Shown one piece after another: positions 1-10,317 of a DNA stretch of 64,000 nucleotides (positions within the stretch are counted from its first letter, which is position 1; each line of letters starts with the position of its first letter). Source of the stretch: Maratus speciosus (Eukaryota > Arthropoda > Arachnida > Araneae > Salticidae); contig OZ010793.1 in NCBI GenBank assembly GCA_963932465.1, positions 254,149,333 to 254,213,332 of the forward strand. Direction: 5' to 3'. The translations under genes were made by a program, and so were the position numbers. The notes beneath the pieces were generated by a model. That model had not been told where the DNA came from, did no database searches, and saw only the letters and a list, made by a program, of their open reading frames with translations.

Positions 1-605
1 ATGAGTAGAGATAAGCACCTTTTATTGTAACATTAGGTATTTAAGATAATATGACCCGTAATCTACATGCATTCACCGACATTTTGATGCAATGTGTTGA
101 ACAAGTTCGGTTCTTCTTTCGGCTTTGCTTGGGGATTTCCGCCATATTGTCCTCTCGGGGTAATGCCGCCGCCATGCAAATCGGGTGAGAAATGGCCTCA
201 TTTTAATGTAGTGGAGCCGATTCAGAAGAGTGACTTTTGCAATATGAAGTAAATTGTAAGTTTAACCATTATTCTGCTCAATTACATTGCTTTCTAACTA
301 TTTTCCGTAGGTTGTGTGTTTCCTAGTATCCATTTGATGCATGTACTAGGTCATTAAACAGTGGCGACATTACCCGGTACAGTGGCGGAATTAAACCAGT
401 GTCCTGGGTAATCCCGCCACTGTGCAGAGGTTTAAAAAATATTTTTTTATGTATGCTTACTTTACAGTTATGATTACGATTAAATTTATACAGATACTAA
501 AGATCATGATTCAGCTTTAGAATTTTTACTATTAAAAAATAAACATTTTTTCGAGGTGAAAAAATTTAAATTCCCTTAAGGTGTCGCCATTCCCCCGGTC
601 TCCCC
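1..605. mobile_element. TA-target TIR element, G-rich end, truncated by window start
   Basis: This stretch is a diverged direct copy of 50413-51010, seen from its first bases through the shared GGTAATGCCGC and CCCGCCACTG motifs to the end CCCCCGGTCTCCCC. A TA dinucleotide follows at 606-607, as in the complete copy at 50200-51010. Its left end lies outside the window. No coding potential is visible. After the TA, the sequence continues as an internal part of the element family at 3174-4829, so this copy appears to have inserted into a TA of that repeat. Confidence 0.6.
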
Positions 606-607
606 TA

Positions 608-930
608 CTTTTACCCCAACCGATGGGGCAAAGATACGCAGAGCAATGTTTTTTTTTTTTTTAATGCAATTTCTCACAGGATTATAATTTGACAGAATGT
701 TGGTTGATGGTGGCACTTGCCTAAGGTTCTAATCTAACATTTTAGTCACTCATTACATAAGTTTAGACCAATGTGTGAGTTAAAAATAAAAATTTATGGA
801 AAGTGCATATCTTTACCCCCACCTACTCTATAACATTTTCATCAGTCGTCACATAAGTTTAGAACAAGTTGCTCGTTAATAATCAGAATTTATAGAAAGT
901 GCGTAATTTTACTCCCACCCCCACCTACCT
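608..930. repeat. Right-end fragment of the GAGTAGG-type TA element
   Basis: Bases 608-829 align base for base, with scattered changes, to 4602-4829, the right end of the element at 3174-4829. Both end in CTTTACCCCCACCTACTC followed by TA. Bases 833-930 repeat part of the same end again in more degraded form. Noncoding; the left part of this copy is not adjacent. Confidence 0.6.
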
Positions 931-934
931 TGCA

Positions 935-1110
935 TATCCAGAAGCCTCTAGTGATAGTTCTAGGTCTCAAAACGAAACAAAATTATCTCGTATCTGTAAT
1001 TAAGCTGATAGCTATAAGTTAAACTGTGAAAATTGAAATAAACAGCGGTCTGTCAGACCGCTAACAGCAGTTAAAAGTTTTTAAAAAATCGTGAAGAACA
1101 CACCTCCTGT
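935..1110. repeat. Dispersed repeat with a perfect 19-bp palindrome
   Basis: This matches 63296-63445 in the same orientation and about 3880-3990 in inverted orientation. It contains the palindrome AGCGGTCTGTCAGACCGCT at 1044-1062, with 9-bp arms around one base. It is followed by a half site of the CAGCAGTTAA motif. No coding potential; function unknown. Confidence 0.6.
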
Positions 1111-1117
1111 TATAGTA

Positions 1118-2430
1118 TACACTATATGGCCAAAGGTGACTGGTCACTTGCGATTTTAGACGTTTTGTTAAATATCTAGAAAAATACATGAGGAATTAAC
1201 CTGAAACTGCAGGTGTGTAAACAGTATAATATAGGTCATATATTATATATATATATATCATATATATATATATATCCAAATATAGTTAGTACGTGCAATA
1301 TTGTGCACGCTATCTTGGTCCTAATCAACAGATATTTGATACTACCCCTCATCTTTTTGCTTCCTTTTGGGAACAACGGATTTCGAGCTTATTCTATCGA
1401 CGATAATTTTCAGAATTTTCAAGCTATGATTTTGAGACTTTCACAAAAATTGCTCTATATACTTAGCTCATACATTATGACCGTTATATTTTGATTGCAT
1501 TCGCGCATGCGCAGTGAAACTTTTTTAGTAAACCTGCCCATTTTTCATCAAATTTTTATTATTTTTTAATTCTGATTGCAGAGTGTTGTGTGTTGTTTGT
1601 CATATTTTCTGAAAACAACTTTTTTTATATTAAGAACTCTGCAAATTATAAGCAAAAAACTTTGCGGAATTTGGGACTGTTTTTATAAAAACCTTAATTT
1701 CTCTACGAGTATATCCATATATCCATTCATTAGTGCCAATATAGCATACACAATATTCCACGTACTACTTTGCTTCCTTTTAGGAATAACGGTATTTTGA
1801 GTTTATTTTATAAGCAATTATTATCAAACTTTTCAAACTATGTTTTTGAGATTTTCACAAAAGTGCCTCTATACATTTAGCAAACACATTATTCAAATTA
1901 TATTTTGATTGCATTCGAGCATGCGCAGTGAATCATTATTTAGTAAACCTGCTCATTTTCCATACAACTTTTATTATTTTTTCATTCTGATTGCAGGGTA
2001 TTGTGTACAATGTTGTTTGTCATATTTTCTGAAAAGAACTTTTTTTTATATTAAGAACTCTGCAAATTATAAGCAAAAAACTTGGAGAAATTTGGGACTG
2101 TTTTTATAAAAACAATTTCTCTACGAGTATACATACTATTTTCATAAAAATGAACACAGTATATTACAGTAAGCCTCTTATTAATAATCTCGAGTTTGAA
2201 AGCTTTTGCTACATTAGTTTTTACAAGGGTATCCAACAGATATTCGTTCTTTTTCAATTTGTTGACGATCCCCTATGGGTTTTCGGGAAAAAATCTTCGC
2301 GGAAATATATGACCTATACTATACTGTTTACACACCTGCAGTTTCAGGTTAATTCCTCATGTATTTTTCTAGATATTTAACAAAACGTCTAAAATTGCAA
2401 GTGACCGGTCACCTTTGGCCATATAGTGTA
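1118..2430. mobile_element. Nonautonomous mariner/Tc1-like TIR element
   Basis: The ends TACACTATATGGCC (1118) and GGCCATATAGTGTA (2417-2430) are perfect inverted repeats. The inversion continues with few mismatches for about 125 bp on each side. A TA flanks each end (1116-1117 and 2431-2432), consistent with the TA duplication of the Tc1/mariner group. The 1.3-kb body has no transposase frame; short open frames inside are not conserved. An isolated left end of the same family lies at 13953. Confidence 0.75.
1340..2120. repeat. Two tandem units of about 414 bp inside the TIR element
   Basis: The block running from TTTGCTTCCTTTTGGGAA through CTCTACGAGTATA is present twice, near 1340-1712 and 1765-2125. 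The ATTTTGATTGCATTCG marker recurs 414 bp apart (about 1487 and 1901). The first unit carries CGCGCATGCGCA at 1502-1513; the second has a degraded form. Internal duplication within a nonautonomous element. Confidence 0.7.
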
Positions 2431-2466
2431 TATCAATGTTTTATAAGAGTTATTTTGTTATTTAAC

Positions 2467-3156
2467 CCTTTTGTACCATCTTAGCAATGTATTCATGTGA
2501 TTAAGAAGATCTGCATGCTTGTGTGGTTATTTTAGCTTTTGTTGCATTCCCTCCACCTTCCGGCACTGCTTTATCAGGGACTGAGTGGGATAATCTCGGC
2601 TGGGGTTGCCCTTGACACTAGGATTCTTTGAAAAGACTTCTGTTCAAAAATATGAAATCAAAACAGACCGGAGCGTGCGTAGGACGCCTTTTGTACGCTG
2701 CCGAAGGCAGTGGGCCCCCCAGCATTAAGTATATTTGGAAAAGTTTTCGTTTATAAATATAAAATCATTGAACACTGATTTTAGATATATTTAACGTTAT
2801 TCGTATTAATTTTTAGAAGTTAAATGTTGTCATTAAGCTATTGAGTTAAATTAAAATTATGAATTTTAAAAGCATCGAAATTTGCATATTCCTTTCAATT
2901 TATGTTTTTCAATTTCTTAATTTGTAAGAAATTGTGATAAAATTGTTTTATCTGAATTCAAAATAATTTGTAGAGTAAATAAATAAATAAAATTAACATA
3001 AGAATTTTGAATATGACAAGATGCATTGAGGTTTTCACCAGTTGAGTTTTTCACCTGCTGAAAGAATTTGAATATTCCTGTTTCTATGCCAGTTTTAACC
3101 TTAAATCTTATTAAGCAAATACACTAATTTCTAAACCGAGATGGTACACAAAAGGC
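2467..3156. mobile_element. Possible small TIR element
   Basis: CCCTTTTGTACCATCT near 2467 is mirrored by AGATGGTACACAAAAGG ending near 3155, with a short indel. The interior is AT-rich and noncoding. No clear target duplication is visible, so this may be a degraded MITE or a chance pairing. Confidence 0.35.
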
Positions 3157-3173
3157 ATGAAAAAACACATATA

Positions 3174-3737
3174 GAGTAGGTGGGGGTAAAGATACGCACT
3201 GGCTGATTTAATATGAAGCAACATCTCTACAATCATTACCGCTGGGTGTCAGTTTGGTTTCAAGTGTAGTAGTTGTGTGTTCAAACCTTGTGAAAAAAGT
3301 AGCACTCCGTGCCAAGCAAATGAGGTAAGTTTAAATTTTCGAATTTTGATCTAAATATTTTTTAAATTTCACTTTATTGTTTAACTGTCAATACCTCGAA
3401 TTTTTACAAATTCAAAAATTCAGTGGAAAACGGAAACTTTTTAGCTTCTAAATGCCGTGAAGTATCGTATGGAATGCCTCGATCGTATTTTTTAAAACTT
3501 GTAGGTGCCAGTTAAGCAACATATTGCAGAATGGGGTAAAAGTACGCATCCGTCTTGGGGCAAAGATACGCACAAATTTAAGATGCGGGGCTTTGTCCCA
3601 TCGTTTTAGTTAGATACAGAGATTTCCACAATTACGTTGTGGAAAGCTTTATATTTTTTCTAAGTTAGCCTTATATAAAATACAATAGTTAATTAACTAA
3701 CATAAGGCAGTTAGCTACCTTTTCCTTTTTTTAGCAA

Positions 3738-3784
<47 letters not shown>

Positions 3785-4829
3785 ATAGAACGTAGGTAGT
3801 GTCACCTGCCTACTTTTAAAAATCACTATTCTTGTTTCATGAAACGAACGCTTTTGTTTTATTTCTTAATCCTTATCTTCTGTTAACAGTCTCACTGACC
3901 GTTGCTATATTTAGTTTTCACAGTTTAACTTGCAATTTTCAGTTTAACTATTGATGTTAGTTTAATTTTGATTCGTTTAGAAATTTAGTAGTATCGCTAA
4001 AGACTACTGAATAAGGGAATTTTTATTATTATAGACTTTTACATAAAGTTTAGTGTAGAAACAGTATCGTATGAGCCCGTTAATCCTTTTATTCACTCTA
4101 CGATCAAGCGGTCTGGTAGACCGCTCACAGTCATTACGGTACAACGATACAATTTTTGTCACAGCAGTTAAGGGTTAACTGCTGTTTGTGGTCATACAGA
4201 CCGCTTTTTTTACTTTTTTCGAGGGTTTAACTTGTAGTTTTAAGTTTAACTATAGATACTAATGGATGAGTTTTAATTATAGTAGTCCTGAATATTAAGT
4301 TTAGTACGGAAACAGTATCTTATGAGACAGTTGACCATTTTATTTATTTTACGATCAAGGAGTCTCTCAGGCCGCTCATAGTATTTATGCAATAATTTTT
4401 GTCACAGCAGTTAGAGGTTAACTGCTATTTGCGATCTCACAGACCGCTATTTTTTTTTATGGTTTAACTTATAATTTTCAGTCTAACTATAAATACTAGT
4501 GACATTTACTAATGCTTTCACATAACTAATTCGTTTTAGTGGAAATGGGGCAAAAACCCGCAGTAATCCGGCAAAAATACGCACTGCGTATCTTTGTCCC
4601 ACCGCTGCATACTTTTACGCCAACCAATGGGGCAAAGATACGCAGAGACTTGAAGAGTTTTTGAAAATTTTAAATTTCTCACGGAATTATAATTTGAATG
4701 TAGGTTGATGGTGGCACTTACCTAAGGTTCTAATCTAACATTTTAATCACTCGTTACATAAGTTTAGACCAATACGTTCGTTAAAAATCAAAATTTATGG
4801 AAAGTGCGTACCTTTACCCCCACCTACTC
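3174..4829. mobile_element. TA-target TIR element with GAGTAGGTGGGGGTAAAG ends
   Basis: The left end GAGTAGGTGGGGGTAAAG and the right end CTTTACCCCCACCTACTC are inverted repeats, and similarity extends further inward. TA flanks both sides (3172-3173 and 4830-4831). Inside are motifs of the type GGGGCAAAGATACGCA, a run of 41 T at 3740-3780, and two tandem copies of the 19-bp-palindrome repeat. No transposase frame is visible. Right-end fragments are also found at 608-829. Confidence 0.6.
3880..4500. repeat. Tandem copies of the palindrome-bearing repeat
   Basis: Two copies about 250 bp apart begin near 4045 and 4295, each with an AGTTTAGT..GAAACAGTAT marker. The first carries the palindrome AGCGGTCTGGTAGACCGCT (4107-4125) and a second palindrome at 4162-4184 with arms CAGCAGTTAA and TTAACTGCTG around GGG. 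The second copy has degraded forms of both. The family recurs inverted at 62490-63250. Confidence 0.65.
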
Positions 4830-4938
4830 TATTTTAATATTTATATTAGATTTTTTACAAGCCATTGGAATGTTAGTAGAAAGCTTATGAAGATACGTCA
4901 ACCTATCGCTCCACTTCCTCTTAGGTCAGATAGACCTG

Positions 4939-5177
4939 CACTGTAAAAAGAACGGACAAAAATACGGAAATACTACTGGCAATCTAGACGCCAGTACTAT
5001 TTCCGTATTTTAACGGAACTTTTTCCCGGTAAATTACAGAAAAATTTTCGTAAAATCCCCCCCCCCCCAAAAAAAAAAAAAACTGAAATTTTTCTGCAAT
5101 TTACCGGGGAAAAGTTCCGTTAAAATACGGAAATAGTACTGGCTCTAGATTGCCAGTAGTATTTCCGTATTTTAGTC

Positions 5178-5217
<40 letters not shown>

Positions 5218-5220
5218 GTG
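4939..5220. mobile_element. Foldback (hairpin) MITE with CACTGTAAAAA ends
   Basis: Left arm 4939-5055 and right arm 5078-5220 are near-perfect inverted copies separated by short C and A runs. Each arm contains a nested inverted repeat around TTTCCGTATTTT. The termini are CACTGTAAAAA and TTTTTACAGTG, flanked by TG on both sides. A CACTA-like origin is possible from the terminal CACTG and the short duplication, but this is inference. The right arm holds a run of 36 T. Confidence 0.65.
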
Positions 5221-5524
5221 TGTGACATGGTAAAAACCCTTCCACAAACTAAAATTCACTCATCTTGAACAAACGCACCTCATTGTATGATTATTTTACA
5301 TGTTTTACACAAATTCAGCGCTATTTGATATTTTTGAAAGATTATATACACACTTTACAAACTGACTAATTGGTCATAAGTTTTCTGTTTGATGGCCACA
5401 TGTCGCAGAAGAATGCTCTAATTTTAAATCCAGTTTTTCCTGTAATAGGAATTGTTTCTATTTGCAGTTCTCTTGTTACAGCTTTCATTTATGCTGTCAG
5501 AATTGTGTACTGCTATTGAAAAAA

Positions 5525-5690
5525 GCAAAGTTATGGTTCCTTTTAATATGTAGATGGCCCCCTAAGTAAATTTTATATACATCATTTAAAAGTAGACTTT
5601 ATTTCCAATCGTTCGGTACTAGTAACTTTTTTCTACGATAATTTGTTGAGGAGTTAGTAGGGGGTGTTTACTTTTTTTTTTCCACGACTG
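5525..5690. repeat. Isolated right end of the CAGTCGTGG element
   Basis: This matches the right end of the element at 38336-39425, from the 'gtagatg-ccccc' motif to the terminal CCACGACTG at 5682-5690, followed by TA. A matching left end was not found upstream, so the copy is probably truncated. Confidence 0.55.
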
Positions 5691-5692
5691 TA

Positions 5693-6084
5693 CCTTAGAG
5701 TAATAAAATTGACAATGTCCGCAGAAGACTACTTCGAACATCTTTCAATAAAAATTGTAATACGAACTGAAGTACCTCTTATTGACTCATACATGTTTGT
5801 TTTTAAATTGCCTTAATTATTTCTTTATAAAATTCAAGCGTACATTTAAATCCATCACTTGAAATTTTTACTATTCTTTTTCTTTTTTCAAAGACTCTAA
5901 AGTAGCGCGTAATTTTTCAGCATTATAACTCATTGTCTTTTCTCAATTTATTTCTTCATTACTCAAATAATTTTCAACGTCATCTCTATCATTGATTATT
6001 GGTAAAAGTTATTAGATTTTTTTACGAACATTTTGTTTTTCTGCTCGTATTCTGCAGCCATCATTAAGCATGACAAGATTTAAT
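5693..6084. other. Unassigned AT-rich sequence
   Basis: No open frame, repeat or transposon end was recognised in this 390-bp interval. Confidence 0.5.
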
Positions 6085-6852
6085 CTAATCGGATAAGGCA
6101 ATCAAAAAAACTTTCTTCTATCTCATGCATGTTAATACTTCCTGAAAAATACAGCATAATTGCAGCACCGCTTAGGTGATTTACACCAAAATCTAATCAG
6201 CAACAACTTACGTCAACTTCTAATTGAATTTTAAGTTTGATGAAAATCCGTGCATTAGTTTTGGAGGTAAAGCTATTGCAGAAATCGTGAAAAGTTCTGC
6301 GTATCAGTGGTACCTGTTGGACACTTTACACCAAAAAATTATCAGGATCAATTTATATCAGGGACTAACTGAATCTAAAGTTTGCTGAAAAATCATGCAT
6401 TAATTCTTGAGATACAGCTATTGCGAAAATCGTGAAAAATGCAGCACAGTAGCGCCACCTATTGGGTGATTTACACCAAAAACTAAACAGCACTAATTTA
6501 TATCAGGGACTAACTGAATCTGAAGTTTTCTGAAAATTTGTGCATTAGTTCTTGAGATATTGCTATTGTGGAAATCATGAATAATGCAGCATAGCAGCGC
6601 CACCTGCTGGGCGATTTACACCAAAAAGTAATCAGCACCAATCTATATCACGAACTAACTGAATCTATAGTTTTGTTAAATTCCGTTCATTAGTTCTTGA
6701 GATAGAGCGCCCACAAAATTTGTGGCACACACAGACAGACACACAGACTCACAGACAGACATTTTGTAAAAACATGTGTTTCGGGATCTCTGACCTCTAG
6801 AATGTGTAAATCCGTCGAAAACCTTAATTCGAAAATTTTCACGAATCCAATA

Positions 6853-8105
6853 GGGGAGAGGAGTACCTTTGAACTGGGGGCACCATTGAATACTGTAAAC
6901 ATTTCCCTTTAAATAAATAATATTTTTTAAATATAATCGGCAGCATAGTACTACTGCTTCAATGTAACAAGAATACAAAGCTTTACTATTTTGCATGCAC
7001 ACTACTGTTTAAACAAGATATGTATGTTTTGCTTTCTTGAATCTAAACTTAACAAAATAAAGTTGAAAGTTTTTTGTTGATAATCTTGTATCGCTAAAAT
7101 TATAATTTACTATTTAATACCTAAATAAAGATGTTAGCTTTAACTTATAAGGCTTGTTTTATTCGAATTCTCAAATCTAATTGAGTAAATAGTTGTAATG
7201 CTACTAAAACTACTAACAACTAAAACTATCTAGTAAAGTGTTATAGATATATCTAAATATTATTATTTTTGAATTTTTTTTAAATATGAAAATTAAGAGA
7301 TTAATTGTTTTTATACTTAATGTGAAAGTTGTACTGATGCAGGGCTTCAACTAGTGGCAAATTCAGGACACACAACAATAATTCATGATTTAGCAGATTT
7401 GTCTAACAAACCCTATACTGTTTCATTTACAATAGTAAACATTATTTGTGGATTTCATAAAACAGTGTTTTATCCTTTTTCTATAACAATTTGAATGAAA
7501 ATGATTTCCTTTTAGTTCAATTTCATGCAAAAAGAACTCTGCATTACATTGGTCAGATTAAATTGCTTAATGTCAGGTTTCTCCGTAAAAAAGAACATAC
7601 GATATATTTTCCAGAGGCATCAGATATCAATTTGGTGGATTTTAAGGATATTATATAAAAAAATTGCCACAATTACACATAATTGGAGGGATCCTCCGTT
7701 GTGTCTCAACAATGTGCTTTGATGGATACAAATTTGGTTAAATAATAAAAAATTAGTAATTTCAGTTAAATGTAATTGTGTAATTTTATTCTTATTATTT
7801 TATATTTTGGAAAGATATGCAGTTTTTAATAAAAACTGTCAATATTTTCATATTTTGTTTATTTGTTCAAAGGTGGCCCTAGCTTGTTCAAAAGTACCCT
7901 ACATGGGGAAGGTTTGAACAGAAAACTTTCAGCTTTTTAAAGCCTCACAGCATATTTAATTTATATTAAAAACTAATTTTTTATTTCATATGATGCAGAA
8001 TTACATTCTTTCTCTCACGAAATATTTAAAATTCAATAAATATAATTCAAGTAAGAAATATGTGGATTTTTTTAAAAATTGTTCAAAAGGTGCCCCCCTC
8101 TCCCC
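6853..8105. mobile_element. TA-target TIR element inserted in Helentron-like element
   Basis: The ends GGGGAGAGGAGTACCTTTGA and the inverted GGTGCCCCCCTCTCCCC pair over most of their length, with TA on both sides (6851-6852 and 8106-8107). Comparison with the empty site in the Helentron-like copy near 28582 confirms the insertion. The 1.25-kb body is mostly AT-rich and noncoding, except for the short plus-strand relic at 7488-7658. Confidence 0.65.
7488..7658 (+). pseudogene. Coding relic, possible C-terminal transposase-associated fragment
   Basis: The plus-strand frame reads NENDFLLVQF, then YIGQIK, VRFLRKK, YFPEASDINLVDF and KDII before a stop at 7656-7658. From memory this resembles the short region of arthropod transposon proteins with pattern YxGxV..VxFLRK..FxxP..D, sometimes found downstream of pogo-type DDE domains. 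That assignment is inference. It sits on the plus strand in the middle of a TA-flanked TIR element, which fits a decayed autonomous ancestor. No DDE core is recognisable upstream. Confidence 0.4.
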
Positions 8106-8135
8106 TACTTTCTTCTTGTAAAGATAGAAGAAATT

Positions 8136-8714
8136 AAAAACTGCACTATATGCAATATGCAGGAAAATTTAGATGAGGCATATCATCTGGCTTGAAGTTA
8201 AGTTTCGCAGGAAGATTTAATAATTCCTTCTTTTCATCAGGCAAGTAATCATTTTCATCAAAATGTATCACACATCATTATCAATATCATCATCAATATA
8301 TGAACACACACGGGCTACACACAAAGAAAGTGAACAGACTCACCTACAAATATTAATCCAATTAACACCCTCGGAGTACGCAAAAAACATAGTACAAAAT
8401 TAGAATAATTCATCCAACCGCAGTTAGAATTCATTAGATTTTATTCGATATTCTTTTTTAAATGTTTCTAGATTTTTGCGAATTTAGATCTAAAAATACG
8501 GTTTTGCAAAACCAATTTCTTGATTTTATCACATTCAGCTGGATTTTACTGTAATTGAACTAACTCCGTTTTTACTCGGCTGCATTGGATCCGTCTGGTA
8601 GGCGAAGGGTTAATTTTCATTTTGTTAACTTTCTGAAAACTGTGGAATTTAATACTCGATTTCTTCTATTTAAATTATTTCTGTTCTATGCACAAGCGAT
8701 TTTCTTATTAAATA
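8136..8714. other. Unassigned AT-rich sequence
   Basis: Includes a small stretch of 'catcatcaat' type simple sequence near 8270-8300. No gene or transposon boundary was recognised before the Tc1 left end. Confidence 0.5.
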
Positions 8715-8915
8715 CAGTGGTGGACATAATTATAAGACACCTACCTAATTTGACATACAGTGAAAGAAAAGATTCAGAGCTTAAAAATGCTTTATCAAAT
8801 ACGACAAAAACATAAATTTATTCTGTTATCATAAATAATTATTTTATAATGATATTTTCATACAATTTAATGAAAAAACTTAAAAACATAATGGACAAAA
8901 TTATAAGACACCAAC
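8715..8915. repeat. Tc1 left inverted repeat (IR/DR)
   Basis: The outer transposase-binding-type motif is at 8722-8741 and the inner one at 8892-8912. A third, looser copy (CAGTGGCCAACATAATTAGC) follows at 8931, just inside the arm. The C-terminal end of the transposase frame runs into this arm. Confidence 0.85.
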
Positions 8916-9577
8916 CTTTTTTTCCAAATACAGTGGCCAACATAATTAGCAGACACTAATGGTTTAAAAGTAAATCCTCTAACATGGTTATTCAATATTT
9001 GGTGGAGCCGCCATTGTTTTTTATAAAATGAAAGGATGCGATTCGGGATCGAATCTATCAATTCTAACAAAATATCGCAAGACAGTTCTTCCCAAGCACA
9101 TTTTATAGCATTCTTTAGGTCTACGACACATGTAAACTGCCTCCCATTTCGGTAAACCTCACGAGCTAAGATCCCCCACAAGTTTTCGATGGGATTTAAG
9201 TCTGGGGAGTGAGAAGGCCACGGAAGAACATTGATACTTTGCTCTGAAAGCCACTTTTTTGCTACGTGTGATATGTGAATCGACGCGTTATCGTGCTGGA
9301 AAGTGTAGTTTTCGCCACAAAGAAGTTCACCGTATATGGCTAGTTGATCTTTAAGAAGATTCTTATACTTTTCGGAATTCATTCTTGAATGCACAAAAAC
9401 GATATCGGTTTTCCATTGAGCCAAAAAAACAGCCCAAACCATTACTGAGCCTCCACCCATTTGACGGCTCATTTGTACATCAGGAGACTTTAGTAAATCA
9501 TGCCAATAATAGTGAAACCCGTCAGGACCATCCAGGTTAAACTTTTTTTCATCAGAAAATAACACAGAGTATACCAC
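8867..9577 (-). pseudogene. Tc1 transposase, catalytic part (frame 2)
   Basis: This frame holds the DDE catalytic domain of a Tc1/mariner transposase, which cuts and rejoins the element ends. The first Asp lies in VLFSDEKKF, the second in FQHDNASIH, and the Glu in [13 protein letters not shown] count 34 residues between the second Asp and the Glu, the DD34E spacing of the Tc1 subgroup. The listed start is a GTG codon set by the frame opening, not a natural start. The real protein continues from the upstream frame at 9490-9990; the two are out of register by one base near 9565-9580. The C-terminus runs into the left inverted repeat, so the original stop may be lost or the element may naturally overlap there. 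Confidence 0.85.
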
Positions 9578-9990
9578 TTGGAGGTCCAGGCCATAGTTTG
9601 TTTAGCGAAGTTTAAACGGTCCATTTTGTGCCGCCTTAGAAACGGTGGTTTTTTATTCAATTCTTTAAATTTCACATAGGAAGCATTATGCAACACCCTG
9701 CGAATGGTTTTCCTTGAACAGTTCAGTTTCAAAGCATTTTTAATCCCTGTAGTGGTCATCTTATTCTGTGTAGCGAGCGAAAGCGCATGGCGTCTGTCTC
9801 TCGAGGACAAGCAAGGCGTACGTCCAAATCTTTTAATCACCGATCCATTAATTCCTCTTTTCAAAAAATTTGAAATTGCACATCTAGAGCGTTTATTAAC
9901 TTTTGAAATATTATCAACTGAAGCACCAGTTCCATTTAATCTCCAAATTTCGTTAACTTCACTTTCTTTTAATTCTGTACCTCGTGGCAT
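9490..9990 (-). pseudogene. Tc1 transposase, DNA-binding part (frame 1)
   Basis: The frame starts MPRGTELKESEV at an ATG 325 bp inside the right end. It contains the paired helix-turn-helix region typical of Tc1 transposases, with a first helix set near residues 8-45 and a second near 75-105. A basic GRTPCLSSRDRR linker, resembling the GRPR AT-hook-like motif but altered, lies between them. It reads in frame to about residue 140 ([10 protein letters not shown]), then leaves the transposase frame. The catalytic half resumes in another frame at 9577. With both parts joined in concept the length would be about 370 residues, slightly above the usual 340. A single-base indel is the simplest cause. 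Confidence 0.85.
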
Positions 9991-10114
9991 GTTTGTAAAT
10001 GCGTGAAGTCGGTTATCGTCTGCTTTAGTTAACTGCTGACGTCATAACAGCGTGCAGAAAATTTGCATATTGCACATTATTTTCGAAAAAAAGCAGGTGT
10101 TTTAATTAAAATGT

Positions 10115-10315
10115 TAAGGTGTCTTATAATTTTGTCCATGGTATTTTTAATTTTTTTTATTAAACTCTATAAAAATATCATTGCTATGAAACAATTACGT
10201 GTGATAACAGAATAAATTTGTGTTTTTGTCGTATTTGATAAAGCATTTTTAAGCTCTGAATCTTTTCTTTCACTGTATGTCAAATTATGTAGGTGTCTTA
10301 TAATTATGTCCACCG
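10115..10315. repeat. Tc1 right inverted repeat (IR/DR)
   Basis: Inverted copy of 8715-8915. The inner direct-repeat motif is at about 10117-10140 and the outer one near 10290-10312. Bases between the motifs match the left arm closely, including the 'gaaagaaaagattcagagc' segment in inverted form. Confidence 0.85.
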
Positions 10316-10317
10316 TA

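Larger units (their letters stand above)
6085..8135 (-). mobile_element. Helentron-like element (ACTTTCTTC family), interrupted
   Basis: On the minus strand the 5' end is the hairpin at 8107-8135, of which ACTTTCTTC and its complement form the stem. ACTTTCTTCTATCT recurs inverted at 6110-6123, followed by a short terminal segment ending at 6085 (TTAG on the minus strand). Four internal units of about 145 bp carry a GATTTACACCAAAA marker (near 6181, 6325, 6471 and 6615). The element at 6853-8105 splits it between the CCAAT motif and the 5' hairpin; the uninterrupted junction is visible in the copy at 27380-28613. No Rep/helicase coding is present, so it is nonautonomous. Confidence 0.65.
8715..10315 (-). 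mobile_element. Tc1-like DNA transposon with IR/DR ends
   Basis: The element is 1.6 kb and lies between TA dinucleotides (8713-8714 and 10316-10317). Inverted repeats of about 200 bp (8715-8915 and 10115-10315) each carry an outer motif GGACATAATTATAAGACACC and an inner motif GGACAAAATTATAAGACACC. This is the IR/DR arrangement of Tc1 elements such as Sleeping Beauty. The arms remain closely similar. The transposase lies on the minus strand and is broken by one frameshift, so this copy cannot make a full enzyme without frameshifting. The outermost bases differ slightly between ends (CAGTGGTGG versus CGGTGG). Confidence 0.9.

Noticed and set aside
6085..6720. Possible CRISPR array from regularly spaced GATTTACACCAAAA
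   Set aside because: Whole 145-bp units are similar, with no unique spacers; it is a tandem repeat inside a mobile element.
6676..7002. 108-residue minus-strand frame spanning 6.7-7.0 kb
   Set aside because: It crosses the boundary between two different mobile elements and includes a CAGA microsatellite, so it cannot be an original gene.
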